A DNA stretch of 64,000 bases from Myxococcus stipitatus (GCF_021412625.1 NZ_JAKCFI010000007.1:248001-312000), one strand, 5' to 3'. Shown: positions 34,344 through 45,125, counted from the first letter of the stretch. Notes: generated from the letters alone by a model not told the origin. Translations and numbers: made by a program.

Positions 34344-35449
34344 GTGACCGCTTCCGTCCCCCACCCGCCCTCCGTCTCGCAAGACCGCGTGCGCGCCATC
34401 GACTGGCTGCGCGGCATCGCCGTGCTGTTCATGATCCAGACCCACTCGCTGGCGCTGCTCACCCCCGAGCTGCGGCGCAGCGCGTGGACCGGACGGCTGC
34501 TCAAGCTCGACGGCCTGGTGGCCCCGGCGTTCATCTTCTCCGCGGGCTTCGCCGTCGCGCTGTTGATGGTGCGCAGCGCCGCGGCCGGGGTCGTCCGGGA
34601 ACGGGTACGCCGCAACGCGCGCCGCGCCCTGGAGGTCCTGGCGGTGGCCACGCTCGTCAACTGGGCGTGGTTCCCGCTCCTGCGCGAGCCGAAGTGGATC
34701 CTCCGCATGGACATCCTCCAGTGCGTGGGCCTCTGCCTGTTGCTGGTGTTGCCGGTGGCCGCGGCGCTCGCGTCCCGGCCGCGCGCGCTGGCCGGCGTCA
34801 GCCTGGCCCTGTCCCTGGCCCTCTTCGGCGTCGCGCCGCTGGGGGAGCACGTCCCCGAGCCCTGGGCGACGTTGACGAACAAGTCCTCCTTCGCGCCGTT
34901 CCCGCTGCTGCCCTGGCTGGGCTTCGCGTTCCTCGGCGCCTTCGCGGGCACCCTGGCGGGCGCGTGGGGACGCGTGGCGCTCGCGCGGGGGCTCGTCGCG
35001 CTGGTGGGGCTGGGCATCGCGGGGACGCTGGCGGCGGATACGCTCTTCGCCCTCTATCCCCACCACCGCTTCTTCGTCTCCAACCCCTCCAACTCCGCCA
35101 CCCGCTTCGCCTGGGTGTGCGCGGCGCTGCTCGCGTTGATGTGGCTGGAGGCCCGGGTGCCCGCGCAGGCCCGCCCCTCGTGGGCCCGGCGCTTCATCGA
35201 GGTCTTCGGGACCTCGTCGCTGTCGGCGTACTTCTTCCACGAGATGCTGTTGTTCTACCGCGTGGGCGGGGTCCTCTCCTTCGACCGCTTCTGGAGGGAT
35301 CGCGCCGAGTGGGGCCTGTACTGGGTCCTCACCGCGGCGCTCGTCCTCGCCACCTGGGGCCTGTGCCTGGCGTGGGATCGCCTGGAGCGCCTCGCGAAGA
35401 CGGCGCTCCAGGGCGCGACGCAGCGGCTCAAGGCCCGCTCCGCCCTGCC

Positions 35450-35456
<7 letters not shown>
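34344..35456 (+). CDS. Membrane acyltransferase, HGSNAT/DUF1624-like
   Basis: 370 residues, GTG start. Around ten membrane segments. The start [20 protein letters not shown] matches the R-x-x-x-I-D-x-x-R-G-x-x-x-x-x-M-x-x-x-H motif of the heparan-alpha-glucosaminide N-acetyltransferase / DUF1624 (YeiB-like) group; the histidine is the presumed acetyl acceptor. [14 protein letters not shown] near the end is a second typical segment. It would transfer an acyl group across the inner membrane to a surface sugar. Substrate unknown. Its 3' end overlaps the convergent VOC gene by 7 bases. Confidence 0.75.
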
Positions 35457-35941
<485 letters not shown>

Positions 35942-36077
35942 GGGCGGCAACCCTGTCAGACGCTCCGGCCCCACACAAGGACGGCCCGGCGGCGCGAAAA
36001 AATCGGGGGCCTAGACCCATTTCCCCAGGTCATGCGTATCGAGCGGGCGACCGTTGCTTCCGTCCCCCGGAGACCGC

Positions 36078-37895
36078 ATGTCCCAGACCTTCCTGAAGCG
36101 CCGTTTGACCGTGTGGGGAAGTACCCTTCTGCTCGTCGGGGCGGCCTGCACCAGCCGCGCCCCCGTGGCCACCGCCGAGCTCGAACCCCAGACGGCCCCG
36201 GCCACCCCAAGCGCCGCTCCGGCCGGGGCGGCGCGGGACGACGTGGCACGGGCCTCCGATGGGAACATCGCCGCCGTCGCGTCGGCGCCGCGCGAGAAGG
36301 AAGACTCCGCCCAAGCGGTCGGAGCCTCCGGGGCCGACTTCGGCCCAAGCAACGCCCAGGCCGCCATGGGAGCACCGCTGAAGGCCGCGCCCGCCGTGGC
36401 CATGGCAGAGCCCGCGATGCGCGTGGCGTCGGCGCCAGCGCCCCTGCGGAGGGCCAAGGCCGCCACCGCGCCCGACATGCTCCGGCCCGGTGACCTGGCG
36501 GACAAGAGGGAACTCTCCTCGGAAGGCGGGGGCAACACCTTCGAGGCCTGGAAGCCCAACACCTTCACCGAGACGGCGAAGGACCCGCTGTCCACCTTCG
36601 CCGCGGACGTGGACACGGCCTCCTACACTGTGGCGCGACGCTACCTCGTCCAGGGACAACTTCCGCCGGGCTCCTCCGTGCGCGTGGAGGAGTTCGTCAA
36701 CTACTTCAAATATCGCTACGCGCCGCCGGAGAAGGGGGCCTTCACCGTGCACCTGGAGGCCGCGCCGTCGCCCTTCAACCCCCGGCGGCACTTCGTGCGC
36801 GTGGGCGTGCAGGGCAAGGTCGTCTCCCGCTCGCAGCGCAAGCCCGCGCACCTGGTGTTCCTGGTGGACACGAGCGGCTCCATGGCGTCGGACGACAAGC
36901 TGCCCCTGGCGAAGGAGGCCATCAAGATCGCCGTGAAGAACCTGAACGAGAACGACACGGTGGCCATCGTCACCTATGCGGGCTCGACGAGGGACCTGCT
37001 GTCGCCCACGCCCGCGACGGACGTCAAGCGCATCCACGCGGCGCTCGACACCCTCCAGGCCGGCGGCGGCACGTCCATGGGCACGGGCATGGACCTGGCG
37101 TACCGCCACGCGGTGAAGAAGGCGGCGGGCGGCGTGGTGTCCCGCGTGGTGGTGCTCACGGATGGTGACACCAACATCGGCCCCAACCTGAGCCCGCAGG
37201 CCATGCTGGAGAGCATCCACAAGTACGTGGCGGAGGGCGTCACCCTCACCACGGTGGGCTTCGGCATGGGCAACTACCGGGACGACCTGATGGAGAAGCT
37301 CGCGGACAAGGGCAACGGCAACTGCTTCTACGTGGACAGCTACAAGGAGGCCCGCAAGGTCTTCGAGACGCAGCTCACCGGCACGCTGGAGGTCATCGCC
37401 AAGGACGTGAAGCTCCAGGTGGAGTTCGACCCCGTCGCGGTGAAGCGCTACCGCCTGCTGGGCTACGAGAACCGGAACGTGGCGGACCAGGACTTCCGCG
37501 ACGACAAGGTGGACGCGGGGGAGATTGGCGCCGGCCACAACGTCACCGCGCTGTACGAGGTGGAGCTGGAGCCGGAGACGAAGGCGCCGCTGGCCACGGT
37601 GCGCGTGCGCGCCAAGGCGCCCAACGGCACCGAGGCCGCCGAGCAGGCCTTCCCCTTCGAGCGCGCCCGGATGCGTGAGTCGCTGGAGGCCGCGTCGCCG
37701 GACTTCCGCTTCGCCCTGGCCGTGGCGGCCACCGCGGACATCCTCCGCGGGAACCCGGCCACGGAGGGCTGGAGCCTGGCGACCGCGCAGAAGCTGGCCG
37801 AGGGCGCCACCGTGGGAGACTCGGACCGGTTGGAGTTCGTGAAGCTGGTGTCCCAGGCGCGCGCGCTGTCGGGCGCCTCGGCGCGGGGGCGCTGA
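36078..37895 (+). CDS. YfbK-like VWA-domain lipoprotein
   Basis: 605 residues. ATG at 36078 is preceded by GGAG. Signal TVWGSTLLLVGAAC is a lipobox. A ~120-residue Ala/Pro-rich segment follows, then the YfbK N-terminal domain: NTFTETAKDPLSTFAADVDT, SYTVARRYLVQGQLPPGSSV and RVEEFVNYFKYRYAPPEK. The VWA domain has an intact MIDAS: FLVDTSGSMASDDKLPL (~260-275), with a GGGTSMGTGM loop and VVLTDGDTNIGPN. The C-terminal DUF3520 region follows. Such proteins probably display a metal-dependent adhesion or protein-binding surface; the exact role is unknown. A strong hairpin terminator follows. Confidence 0.88.
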   Translation: MSQTFLKRRLTVWGSTLLLVGAACTSRAPVATAELEPQTAPATPSAAPAGAARDDVARASDGNIAAVASAPREKEDSAQAVGASGADFGPSNAQAAMGAPLKAAPAVAMAEPAMRVASAPAPLRRAKAATAPDMLRPGDLADKRELSSEGGGNTFEAWKPNTFTETAKDPLSTFAADVDTASYTVARRYLVQGQLPPGSSVRVEEFVNYFKYRYAPPEKGAFTVHLEAAPSPFNPRRHFVRVGVQGKVVSRSQRKPAHLVFLVDTSGSMASDDKLPLAKEAIKIAVKNLNENDTVAIVTYAGSTRDLLSPTPATDVKRIHAALDTLQAGGGTSMGTGMDLAYRHAVKKAAGGVVSRVVVLTDGDTNIGPNLSPQAMLESIHKYVAEGVTLTTVGFGMGNYRDDLMEKLADKGNGNCFYVDSYKEARKVFETQLTGTLEVIAKDVKLQVEFDPVAVKRYRLLGYENRNVADQDFRDDKVDAGEIGAGHNVTALYEVELEPETKAPLATVRVRAKAPNGTEAAEQAFPFERARMRESLEAASPDFRFALAVAATADILRGNPATEGWSLATAQKLAEGATVGDSDRLEFVKLVSQARALSGASARGR

Positions 37896-37918
37896 GGCTC
37901 CCGGGTGGGCCTGGGGGA

Positions 37919-37961
37919 CACGGGGTGGGAGGCCCTCGGGGGAGGCGCCTTCCACCCCGTG
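37919..37961. terminator. Bidirectional hairpin terminator
   Basis: Perfect 10-bp arms CACGGGGTGG (37919-37928) and CCACCCCGTG (37952-37961) between the convergent VWA gene and the lipoprotein gene. Confidence 0.65.
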
Positions 37962-37972
37962 GACTCTTCAGC

Positions 37973-38581
37973 TCACGGGAACGCGGCGATGGAGGGCGCC
38001 GTCGTGCTGGTGAAGAAGTCCGGGTAGGTGGCCGTGTAGTGGCTCCCGCTGCCCGTCTCTCCCAGGAGGACCCCGGTCTTCGAACCCGACACGGTCACCG
38101 TGGTGCCATCCGCGGCCACCGCCACGGTCCCCGACTCCACGTTGCCCTCCCCCAGGTAGACGGCCAGGCCGGTGGAGCGGACGATGGTCAGCGTGGCCGG
38201 GTCGACGTGCTGCACGGTGACGGTGATGGGCGCGCTGCCGCTGACGCTCGTCTTCTTGGTGAACGCCGTGGCGATTCCCAGCGCGTTGCCCGCCACCGTG
38301 CGCGTCGGCTCGTGGACGACGGACGTCCCCAGCGTCACCAGGCCCCCTCCGTACGGGCACGAGGGGATGGGCTGGCGGATCAACTTGACGTCATAGGCGG
38401 GCGGCGTCACCCCCGTCTGGGGATAGGCGGTGATGCTGAAGATGCAGCCCTGGATGGACACGGAGGTCGCCTTCGACTCCTGCTGCGCCAGCGAGTCCTC
38501 CTGTCCGGAGGGACCCTCCCCGCCACAGGCGCCGAGGAGGCCAACGACACAAAGACAGACAGCCTTCTTGAAGAATCGCAT
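37973..38581 (-). CDS. Hypothetical lipoprotein
   Basis: 202 residues from ATG 38581 (MRFFKKAVCLCVVGLLGACG), a textbook lipoprotein signal with lipobox LLGAC; AGGAG precedes it by ~11 bases. The mature protein is beta-rich, Thr/Val-rich (ISVTVQH-like strands, GTVAVAADGTTVTVSGSKTG) and has no family that I recognise. Probably a small outer-membrane or secreted lipoprotein. The ATGAGTCGATG upstream of the start allows a short overlapping upstream ATG, which looks accidental. Confidence 0.7.
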   Translation of the reverse strand: MRFFKKAVCLCVVGLLGACGGEGPSGQEDSLAQQESKATSVSIQGCIFSITAYPQTGVTPPAYDVKLIRQPIPSCPYGGGLVTLGTSVVHEPTRTVAGNALGIATAFTKKTSVSGSAPITVTVQHVDPATLTIVRSTGLAVYLGEGNVESGTVAVAADGTTVTVSGSKTGVLLGETGSGSHYTATYPDFFTSTTAPSIAAFP

Positions 38582-38708
38582 CGACTCATGACTCCTTTGC
38601 TCGCGGGGAAAGCGCGAACAAGTTAGCAGCGATGCGAGTCTTTGCGTGAACGTTCCGCGCGCGTTCACACGCCGAAACGAGGACGCATCGCGCTATCATC
38701 GACCGCGC

Positions 38709-39407
38709 ATGCGCCCATTCCTCCTTCCGTCCCGAATCCTGCTGGTCCCTCTCACCACGTCGCTGCTCGCCTGTGCCGGGTGTAGCGACGACCCCACCGG
38801 GGGCGGCGTCCCGCTGGGGGAGGAGCAGAAGGGCATCGCGACCTACTACGACGCCACGGGCGCCGGGAACTGCGGCTACGACGCCAGCCCGGATGACCTG
38901 ATGGTGGCGGCGATGAACACGCCCCAGTACGCCCACAGCGCGGCGTGTGGCCAGTGCGTGGACATCCAGGGCCCCAGCGGCTCGGTGCGCGTGCGCATCG
39001 TCGACCGCTGCCCCGAGTGCGAAGCGGGCCACCTCGACCTGAGCCGCGAGGCGTTCGCGAAGATCGCCGAGATGGGCCTGGGTCGCGTGGACATCACCTG
39101 GAAGGTGGTGTCCTGCGACGTGGCCGGGAACCTCGAGTACCACTTCAAGAACGGCAGCAACCCGTGGTGGACCGCCATCCAGGTGCGCAACCACCGGCTG
39201 CCCATCGCCAAGCTGGAGTGGCGACGAGGAGACGGCGACTGGCAGAACGTCCCGCGCGAGGACTACAACTACTTCGTCAACGACAGCGGCATGGGCGAGG
39301 GCTCCTTCAACGTCCGGGTGACGTCCTCCACGGGCGAGCAGGTGGAGGACAAGCTGCCCGGCGTCCTCGACGACCGCAGCTACGAGGGCAGCGCCCAGTT
39401 CCGCTGA
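38709..39407 (+). CDS. Bacterial expansin, lipoprotein
   Basis: 232 residues. Signal MRPFLLPSRILLVPLTTSLL...CAGC ends in a lipobox. Domain 1 (~36-135) is a six-stranded double-psi beta barrel: GIATYYDATGAGNCGYDASP, MVAAMNTPQYAHSAACGQC, VRVRIVDRCPECEAGHLDLS, where the D in RIVDRC and its cysteine-rich surroundings match expansins. Domain 2 (~140-232) has aromatic residues for polysaccharide binding (NPWWTAIQVRNHR, LEWRRGDGDWQNVPR, YNYFVND). Expansins loosen cellulose or peptidoglycan non-enzymatically. A lipid anchor would hold it at the cell surface. A hairpin follows the stop. Confidence 0.88.
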   Translation: MRPFLLPSRILLVPLTTSLLACAGCSDDPTGGGVPLGEEQKGIATYYDATGAGNCGYDASPDDLMVAAMNTPQYAHSAACGQCVDIQGPSGSVRVRIVDRCPECEAGHLDLSREAFAKIAEMGLGRVDITWKVVSCDVAGNLEYHFKNGSNPWWTAIQVRNHRLPIAKLEWRRGDGDWQNVPREDYNYFVNDSGMGEGSFNVRVTSSTGEQVEDKLPGVLDDRSYEGSAQFR

Positions 39408-39424
39408 CCCACCCCGTGCGGGCC

Positions 39425-39446
39425 CCGGGGAGGCGCCCCTCCCCGG
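39425..39446. terminator. Bidirectional hairpin between expansin and ATPase genes
   Basis: Perfect 9-bp arms CCGGGGAGG (39425-39433) and CCTCCCCGG (39438-39446) with a 4-base loop, between two convergent stops. Confidence 0.65.
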
Positions 39447-39458
39447 CTCCGCGAGACG

Positions 39459-42400
39459 TCACCGTCGCAGCATGGAGCGCAGCAGCTCCAGGGCCTCGGT
39501 GACGCCCTGCCAGACCTGGAGCGACTTGACGCCCTCACCCTCGCCCTGGACGGCGCGGCGGGCGGCGCGCTCCAGCGGCAGCAGCACGCCCTCCACCAGC
39601 TCGATCTGCCGGCTGAGCTCCGCCGGAGACGGCCCCGCGACGTTGGCCGTACGCTGGAGCGCCTCCACCGGCACCTGGGCGGACACGTTCACGGGCCGGT
39701 CCGCCAGCGCGGACAGCGCCCGGGACAGCTGCTCCATGTACGGTCCGAAGTCCGGCTGCGGGGCGGCCACCACCGTCGGCGCCGCGGCGGCCGTCGACGC
39801 CCGCTCGGTGAGCGCCTTGAGCAGCTGGGCCAGGTGCTTCAGGTAGGGCGTCAGGTCCGTGGCGGCGACCGGCGCGGGGGGCGGCGGTGCTGACTTCGCC
39901 TCGCGGCCCACGCGCGCGACCTCCAGCACCGCGTCGCGCAGGGCCTCCAGGTACGGAAGCGCCTCGGCGGCGGGGCTCGCCTCCTCCCGCGCCGCGCCCT
40001 GCTGGACCTGCGCCGCGGCCTGGACCACCGCGTCGCGCACGGCGCCCAGCTGCTCCTCGATGCCGCCGAGCTGACCGGTGACGCGGGCGACGGGGTCGTC
40101 CTCCTTGCCGCCCATGCGCTTGACGCGCGCGAAGCCCTGCTTGATCTCCTCCCAACGCTTCGCCTTCTCCGGCGTGAGGCGGCCGCGCAGCTCCGCCAGC
40201 TTGAGCAGGTTCTGCTCCGCCGCGGTGGTGAGCGTCTGGGACTCGCCCTGGTAGTGGTCGTCGACGAGCCGCTCCAGCTCCGCGTCCGTCATGGCCGCGA
40301 CGAGCTTCTCCGACAGCTTGTTCATGTTGCGGTAGCTGCCCTGGAGCTTGAACGCGGGCTCCGTGCGGAAGCGCTCGTCCTGCGCCGCCGACGCGATGTA
40401 CTGCATGTTCACCTTCAGCAGCACCGACTGGACGCGGAACATCCGCTGGAAGATGGCGATGATCTCCTGGAGCTCCGCCGCGGCGTAGCCATGCTTCAGC
40501 TCGCCCGCGGGCACCTCCTCGCCCTGCGCCATGCGGAGGATGCGGTGCGTGTCCGCCGCGTCGCGCGTGGCCAGGGGCGCCGTCACCACGTTCGACGTGA
40601 GCGCGTTCTCCAGGTAGCTCAACGCGAACAGGTGCTCCTTGCCGTCGAGGATGTCACCCAGGTTGTAGGTGTCCGCGCGGTTGGCGAGCATGTCCGGGAT
40701 GCGGAAGCGCTCGCCCGTCTCGGTGTACGGGTTGCCCGCCATGACGACGCAGAACTTCTTGCCGCGCAGGTCGTAGGTGCGCGTGCGGCCGTTCCAGACG
40801 CCCTCGACGCGGCGCTGGCCGTCGCACAGGGAGATGAACTTCTGGAGCAGCTCCGGGTCGCTGTGCTGGATGTCGTCGAGGTAGAGCATCACGTTGTTGC
40901 CCATCTCGAACGACAGGTTGATGCGCTCCACCTCCTGGCGGGCCGTGGCGTTGGGGGCCTCCGCCGGATCCAACGACTTCACCGCGTGGCCCAGCGCGGG
41001 CCCGTTCACCTTCACGAAGGCGAGCCCCAGGCGGCTGGCCACGTACTCCATCAGCGTCGTCTTGCCGTAGCCCGGCGGTGACATGAGCAGCAGCATGCCC
41101 ATGCGGTCGGTGCGCTTGCCCTCGCCCGCGGCGCCCAGCTGCTTGGCGAGGTTCGCGCCGATGAGCGGCAGGTACACCTCGTCGATGAGCCGGTTGCGGA
41201 CGAAGGACGACAGCACCTTCGGCGACAGCTCCTCGAGGCGCAGCTTGCGACGCTCGCGCTCCAGCAGGTTGCGCAGGAGCGCCCGGTACGCCTGGTACTG
41301 GGGCACGCGCAGCTGGCGGAACTCGCCCAGGCGCGCCAGGAACTCGTCCAGGCGGACCGACAGCTTGCGGTCCTGGATGCGGGCATGGCTGCCCAGCAGC
41401 CCCGTCACCTCCGCCGAGGTCAGGGCCCCCGCCGGCTCGACGTCGAGCTTGCGCTCGGTGAGCAGCAACACCGCCGCCTCCAGCGCGACGTGGACGGCCT
41501 CACCCGGCCCTCCGTCTCGCTGCGCCAGGTAGGCATCCACCCACGCCCGGGAGACCTCCAGCCGGGCCGCGAGGTCCTTCTCCAGGCCGCGCAGGTCCTC
41601 CTCGAACGCGGACCGGGTGCCCTGGCGGTCGAGCTGGGCCAGCAGCGCGTCGCGCAGCGCCAGCGCCTCGCCGCTCGTCGTGAAGCGGGGACGCTCCACG
41701 GACAGCTCCTCCACGAGGTAGCGCCCGGCCATCCGCGCCTCGGCCGCGGAGTGCTTCACCCCGTGCTTCTGGAGGAAGGCCCCCACGGCCTCGCCCAGCG
41801 CGAGGCCCAGCTCTCCCATGCCGCCGGCCGTGGCGAACGTCTTGCGCAGCCGCGCGAGGCTGCGCGCGCGCCGGTGCAGCAACGCGCGCGCCGCGTCGTC
41901 TCCGTCGAAGGCCCAGTACAGCGCGGCCCACGCACGCGGCAGCGGGGCGAAGCGCAGGAGCCCGGCGCCCTGGTGCAGGTGGAGCAGCTTCTCCAGGAGC
42001 GCCGTCGCGTCGACGTCGTGCACGCCGCGCTCGTAGCCCTCGTCGAAGCGGTCCGCCGCGTAGGCGCGCACGCGCTCCAACAGGCTCCCCGCCATCAGCG
42101 CCTCGTGGAGCGCCGTCAACGACAGCCCGCCCTTCCCGTCCTCCGCGTCCATCAGGATGCAGGCGGCCAGGTACTCGGCGCGGTACACGTCCCGCGTCTC
42201 GGAGACGAGGTGCTGCTCCCACAGGTCCTGGTACTCGAGCAGCTCGGGGTCCTCGAGCTTCTGCGCGTAATCCGTGCCGGTGAGTTGGAGGAAGAGCGCG
42301 CCGTCGCGCGGCACGAGCGTCAGGTCCAGCGGCTGGGTGTTGACGTTGAAGCGGAACGTCCCCAGCTTGATGAGCGCGTCGCCCTCGGCGAACAGGTCCT

Positions 42401-44966
42401 GCTTGTCCCGCAGCGCCCGCAGCGCGTCCTGCTTCGCGGACTTCAGGCGGGACAACACCTCGTCGGAGCGGACGCTGTCCTGGAGCTCCAGGAGCTGCTC
42501 GGCCAGCTGCCGCAGCTTGAGGATCATCGCGTCGGTGGCGAAGTAGCCGTTGAGCTCGTCGTCCGACTTGAACGCCTTGGAGCGGCGCTGCACGCCCTGG
42601 AGGATGCGCTCCGCGGCGCTGAACAGGCCCTGCGCGCGGCGCTGGCGCTCGTCCACCAGCGTCTGCTTGCGCGCGCCGAACGCCTCCAGCAGCTCCTCGC
42701 GCTTCTGGGTGATCTGCCCCAGGAACTCGTCGAACTCGCCGAACCGGCCCTCCAGCTCCTCGAGCTGGACGGTGAGCCGCGACAGGCCCTCGTCGCACTT
42801 CTCCGGCAGGTCCGCCTGGGCCAGGGCGTTCTCGATGGCCTGCCCCAGCAGCCGGAACTGCGCGCCGAACTCCGCGCGCTTCTCCTTGCCGGACAGCTCC
42901 TTGCGCCGGGCCGCGAGGCTGGCGCGCACCCGGTTGAGCTGGCCGAACAGCTCGGAGATGCCCTCCAGGATGCGGGCGCGGGCGAGCGGGTCTCCCACCT
43001 GGAGGCCGCCGACGACCTCGCCCAGCACCGTCAACCCCTGGGCCGTCTTCTCGATGTCCTCGCCCAGCGGCGCCAGCTCCACCGTGGTCCGCACGGGCTC
43101 CAGCTTCGCGAGCAGTTCGTCCAGGCGCACCGCCAGCGGCTGGAGCGCCTCGCCCTTCTGGAGGAACTCCACGCACCCGGAGCTGGTGCGGTCGGACGCC
43201 TCCACCACGGCCTTCTCGAGGGCGTCCACGCGCCCCAGGTCCATGTAGCGGATGTCCTTGAGCGTGATGAGGTGACCGCGCTGCTGCCGCAGCTCGGCCA
43301 GCACCAGCATGAACTCCTCGGCCGTGGTGAGCACCTCCGGCCGCACGCGCCCCAGGAGCTTCTCCTGCGTCTTCTCCGCCGCGGCCAGGGCCTCCGTCGC
43401 GCGCTTCTGGAGCGCGAGCACCTTCTCGAACTCGTCGATGATGAGCTCGGAGGTGCGGCGCAGCGCCTCGATGGGCTCCTGCAGCTGCGTCTCCGCGTGC
43501 CCCAGCCAGTAGTACGCGTCCAGGGCGCGCGTGGAGGCGGAGACCAGGTCCTCGTAGGTGCGCCGGCTGGGCTTGTCCGTCTTCGCGATGCGCTGGAGCG
43601 TCAGCGCGTCGGAGATGCCGCGCACCAGCTCCGCGTTGCCCACCTTGCCCAGGTAGCCGGGCGCGGGGGGCGTGGCCGCGGCGTGCTCGTCCGAGACGAA
43701 CGGCGTCTGCCACACCTGCATGGGGTGCACGCGCGTGGGCTCCTGCGACGTCTCGCGGAACACCACCAGCCCGCCGTCGGAGAAGAGGCTGAAGCCGTTG
43801 CACACCAGCGGGTTCTGCACCTCCTTGCGCACCAGGTTGTACGGGAAGAGCAGGTAGCGGCCCTCCTCGCGCTGGTGGAAGACGTAGAGGACGTCCTCTC
43901 CGTTGGGCGAGCGGATGACCTGCTTGAACTCCATGCCCACGCCGGTGGCGTCGCCCTCGAAGACCTTGTAGTCGCCCGTCTGGAGGTAGTAGCCGCCCGG
44001 GAAGATGACGCCCTGGTCCTCCGGCAGGCGGATGCAGGCCTGCCCCAGCGCGTCGATGCGGACCACGTGCTGGGTGCGGGAGTTGAACACGAGGAAGCGC
44101 TGCGTCGCCTCGCGGAAGGGCTGCACGCGCAGGAGGATGAGCGTCCCCACCTGCGCCCAGGCGAACTTCGCGTCGTCCAGCGACTGGTTCGCGTCGTCCA
44201 CCGGCTCGCTGTAGATGCCCAGGCCGCTGGACGTGTTGTTCTCCACCTTGACGGTGAGGTCGCCCTTCACCGTCTCCACGAAGACCTGGTCCAGCACGTT
44301 GACGTGCGGGTGCGCGCCCAGCACGTAGTTCTCGCGCGTGGCCACCGTCCACTCGAAGTCGTGGGACGGAGGGAACACGTGGTCGCGCTCGCCCTGGTTG
44401 TCCACGTACGTCGCGCGCCCGTCCGTCTCCAGGTTGAAGCGGAAGACCTTGATGTCGCGCGAGGAGCGACCCGTCTGGAAGATGGCCAGCAGCCGCGTGT
44501 CCTTGCGGCGCAGCTGGAGCAGCTTCGCGTCCTTGTAGTAGCGATACAGCTCCCCGAAGTCCCGCAGGAAGCGCGGATCCGCGAGGAAGCCGCCCGCCTC
44601 GGTGTGGGGGACCGCGGACAGGTCGAAGCCCTCGGCCGTCTTCTCGAAGCGATGCAGGGAGAAGACGTCCGCGACGGACGTCTCCTTCTTCAGGCCGATG
44701 AAGACGTTGTAGCCGAAGAGCAGGTAGCGCCCGACGCTGACGATGTCGCGCGCCACGCAGTTGTGCTCGGTGCGCACGCGCTCGTTGCCGGTGACCGACA
44801 GCTCGGTCCCTCCGAAGAACGCCTTGCGCCGCGCGTTGAGGTCCGAGGCCTTCGCCCCCAGCGCGTCCGCCTGCGCGAGCAGGCGCGTCCGGATGACCTC
44901 GTAGCTGCCGCCCTCCAGCGCCACCTCGCCCGTGGGCGCCGCGCCCTTTCCGCCGTCAGTTGCCAT
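39459..44966 (-). CDS. Giant coiled-coil AAA+ ATPase of a flotillin operon
   Basis: 1835 residues. Residues ~1-450 are beta-rich (YLLFGYNVFIGLKKETSVAD, KDTRLLAIFQTGRSSRDIKV, GEDVLYVFHQREEGRYLLFP), like a propeller. ~480-900 is long helical coiled coil. The AAA+ module lies at ~1250-1560: Walker A SPPGYGKTT (~1296-1304), Walker B VMLYLDDIQ (~1358-1366), sensor CVVMAGNPYTETGERFRIPD, and NRADTYNLGDILDG. The last ~180 residues are helical again. Annotated relatives are often called 'DNA repair ATPase', but I see no DNA-specific motif here. It follows the flotillin gene by 159 bp on the same strand. It probably remodels protein complexes at a flotillin platform; substrate unknown. Confidence 0.85.
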   Translation of the reverse strand: MATDGGKGAAPTGEVALEGGSYEVIRTRLLAQADALGAKASDLNARRKAFFGGTELSVTGNERVRTEHNCVARDIVSVGRYLLFGYNVFIGLKKETSVADVFSLHRFEKTAEGFDLSAVPHTEAGGFLADPRFLRDFGELYRYYKDAKLLQLRRKDTRLLAIFQTGRSSRDIKVFRFNLETDGRATYVDNQGERDHVFPPSHDFEWTVATRENYVLGAHPHVNVLDQVFVETVKGDLTVKVENNTSSGLGIYSEPVDDANQSLDDAKFAWAQVGTLILLRVQPFREATQRFLVFNSRTQHVVRIDALGQACIRLPEDQGVIFPGGYYLQTGDYKVFEGDATGVGMEFKQVIRSPNGEDVLYVFHQREEGRYLLFPYNLVRKEVQNPLVCNGFSLFSDGGLVVFRETSQEPTRVHPMQVWQTPFVSDEHAAATPPAPGYLGKVGNAELVRGISDALTLQRIAKTDKPSRRTYEDLVSASTRALDAYYWLGHAETQLQEPIEALRRTSELIIDEFEKVLALQKRATEALAAAEKTQEKLLGRVRPEVLTTAEEFMLVLAELRQQRGHLITLKDIRYMDLGRVDALEKAVVEASDRTSSGCVEFLQKGEALQPLAVRLDELLAKLEPVRTTVELAPLGEDIEKTAQGLTVLGEVVGGLQVGDPLARARILEGISELFGQLNRVRASLAARRKELSGKEKRAEFGAQFRLLGQAIENALAQADLPEKCDEGLSRLTVQLEELEGRFGEFDEFLGQITQKREELLEAFGARKQTLVDERQRRAQGLFSAAERILQGVQRRSKAFKSDDELNGYFATDAMILKLRQLAEQLLELQDSVRSDEVLSRLKSAKQDALRALRDKQDLFAEGDALIKLGTFRFNVNTQPLDLTLVPRDGALFLQLTGTDYAQKLEDPELLEYQDLWEQHLVSETRDVYRAEYLAACILMDAEDGKGGLSLTALHEALMAGSLLERVRAYAADRFDEGYERGVHDVDATALLEKLLHLHQGAGLLRFAPLPRAWAALYWAFDGDDAARALLHRRARSLARLRKTFATAGGMGELGLALGEAVGAFLQKHGVKHSAAEARMAGRYLVEELSVERPRFTTSGEALALRDALLAQLDRQGTRSAFEEDLRGLEKDLAARLEVSRAWVDAYLAQRDGGPGEAVHVALEAAVLLLTERKLDVEPAGALTSAEVTGLLGSHARIQDRKLSVRLDEFLARLGEFRQLRVPQYQAYRALLRNLLERERRKLRLEELSPKVLSSFVRNRLIDEVYLPLIGANLAKQLGAAGEGKRTDRMGMLLLMSPPGYGKTTLMEYVASRLGLAFVKVNGPALGHAVKSLDPAEAPNATARQEVERINLSFEMGNNVMLYLDDIQHSDPELLQKFISLCDGQRRVEGVWNGRTRTYDLRGKKFCVVMAGNPYTETGERFRIPDMLANRADTYNLGDILDGKEHLFALSYLENALTSNVVTAPLATRDAADTHRILRMAQGEEVPAGELKHGYAAAELQEIIAIFQRMFRVQSVLLKVNMQYIASAAQDERFRTEPAFKLQGSYRNMNKLSEKLVAAMTDAELERLVDDHYQGESQTLTTAAEQNLLKLAELRGRLTPEKAKRWEEIKQGFARVKRMGGKEDDPVARVTGQLGGIEEQLGAVRDAVVQAAAQVQQGAAREEASPAAEALPYLEALRDAVLEVARVGREAKSAPPPPAPVAATDLTPYLKHLAQLLKALTERASTAAAAPTVVAAPQPDFGPYMEQLSRALSALADRPVNVSAQVPVEALQRTANVAGPSPAELSRQIELVEGVLLPLERAARRAVQGEGEGVKSLQVWQGVTEALELLRSMLRR

Positions 44967-45125
44967 GAGTGCTCACCGGAGAATCGCGTGGACCCCACCC
45001 CCGCCCCCTCCATCCAGGAGAGGAGCGCCACCCCAGCAGGGCCCCGGGGCGGGGTCGTCGTTGCATCGTGACATCGTGGCCGCCATCCACCGCGAGGGAT
45101 GGCGGCCCCTCCGACCGACGGAATG

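Noticed and set aside
41385-45071. 1228-codon plus-strand frame opposite the AAA+ ATPase.
   Set aside because: It mirrors the real gene's third-position GC bias; its composition (Leu/Arg/His/Val repeats) is typical of an antisense shadow.
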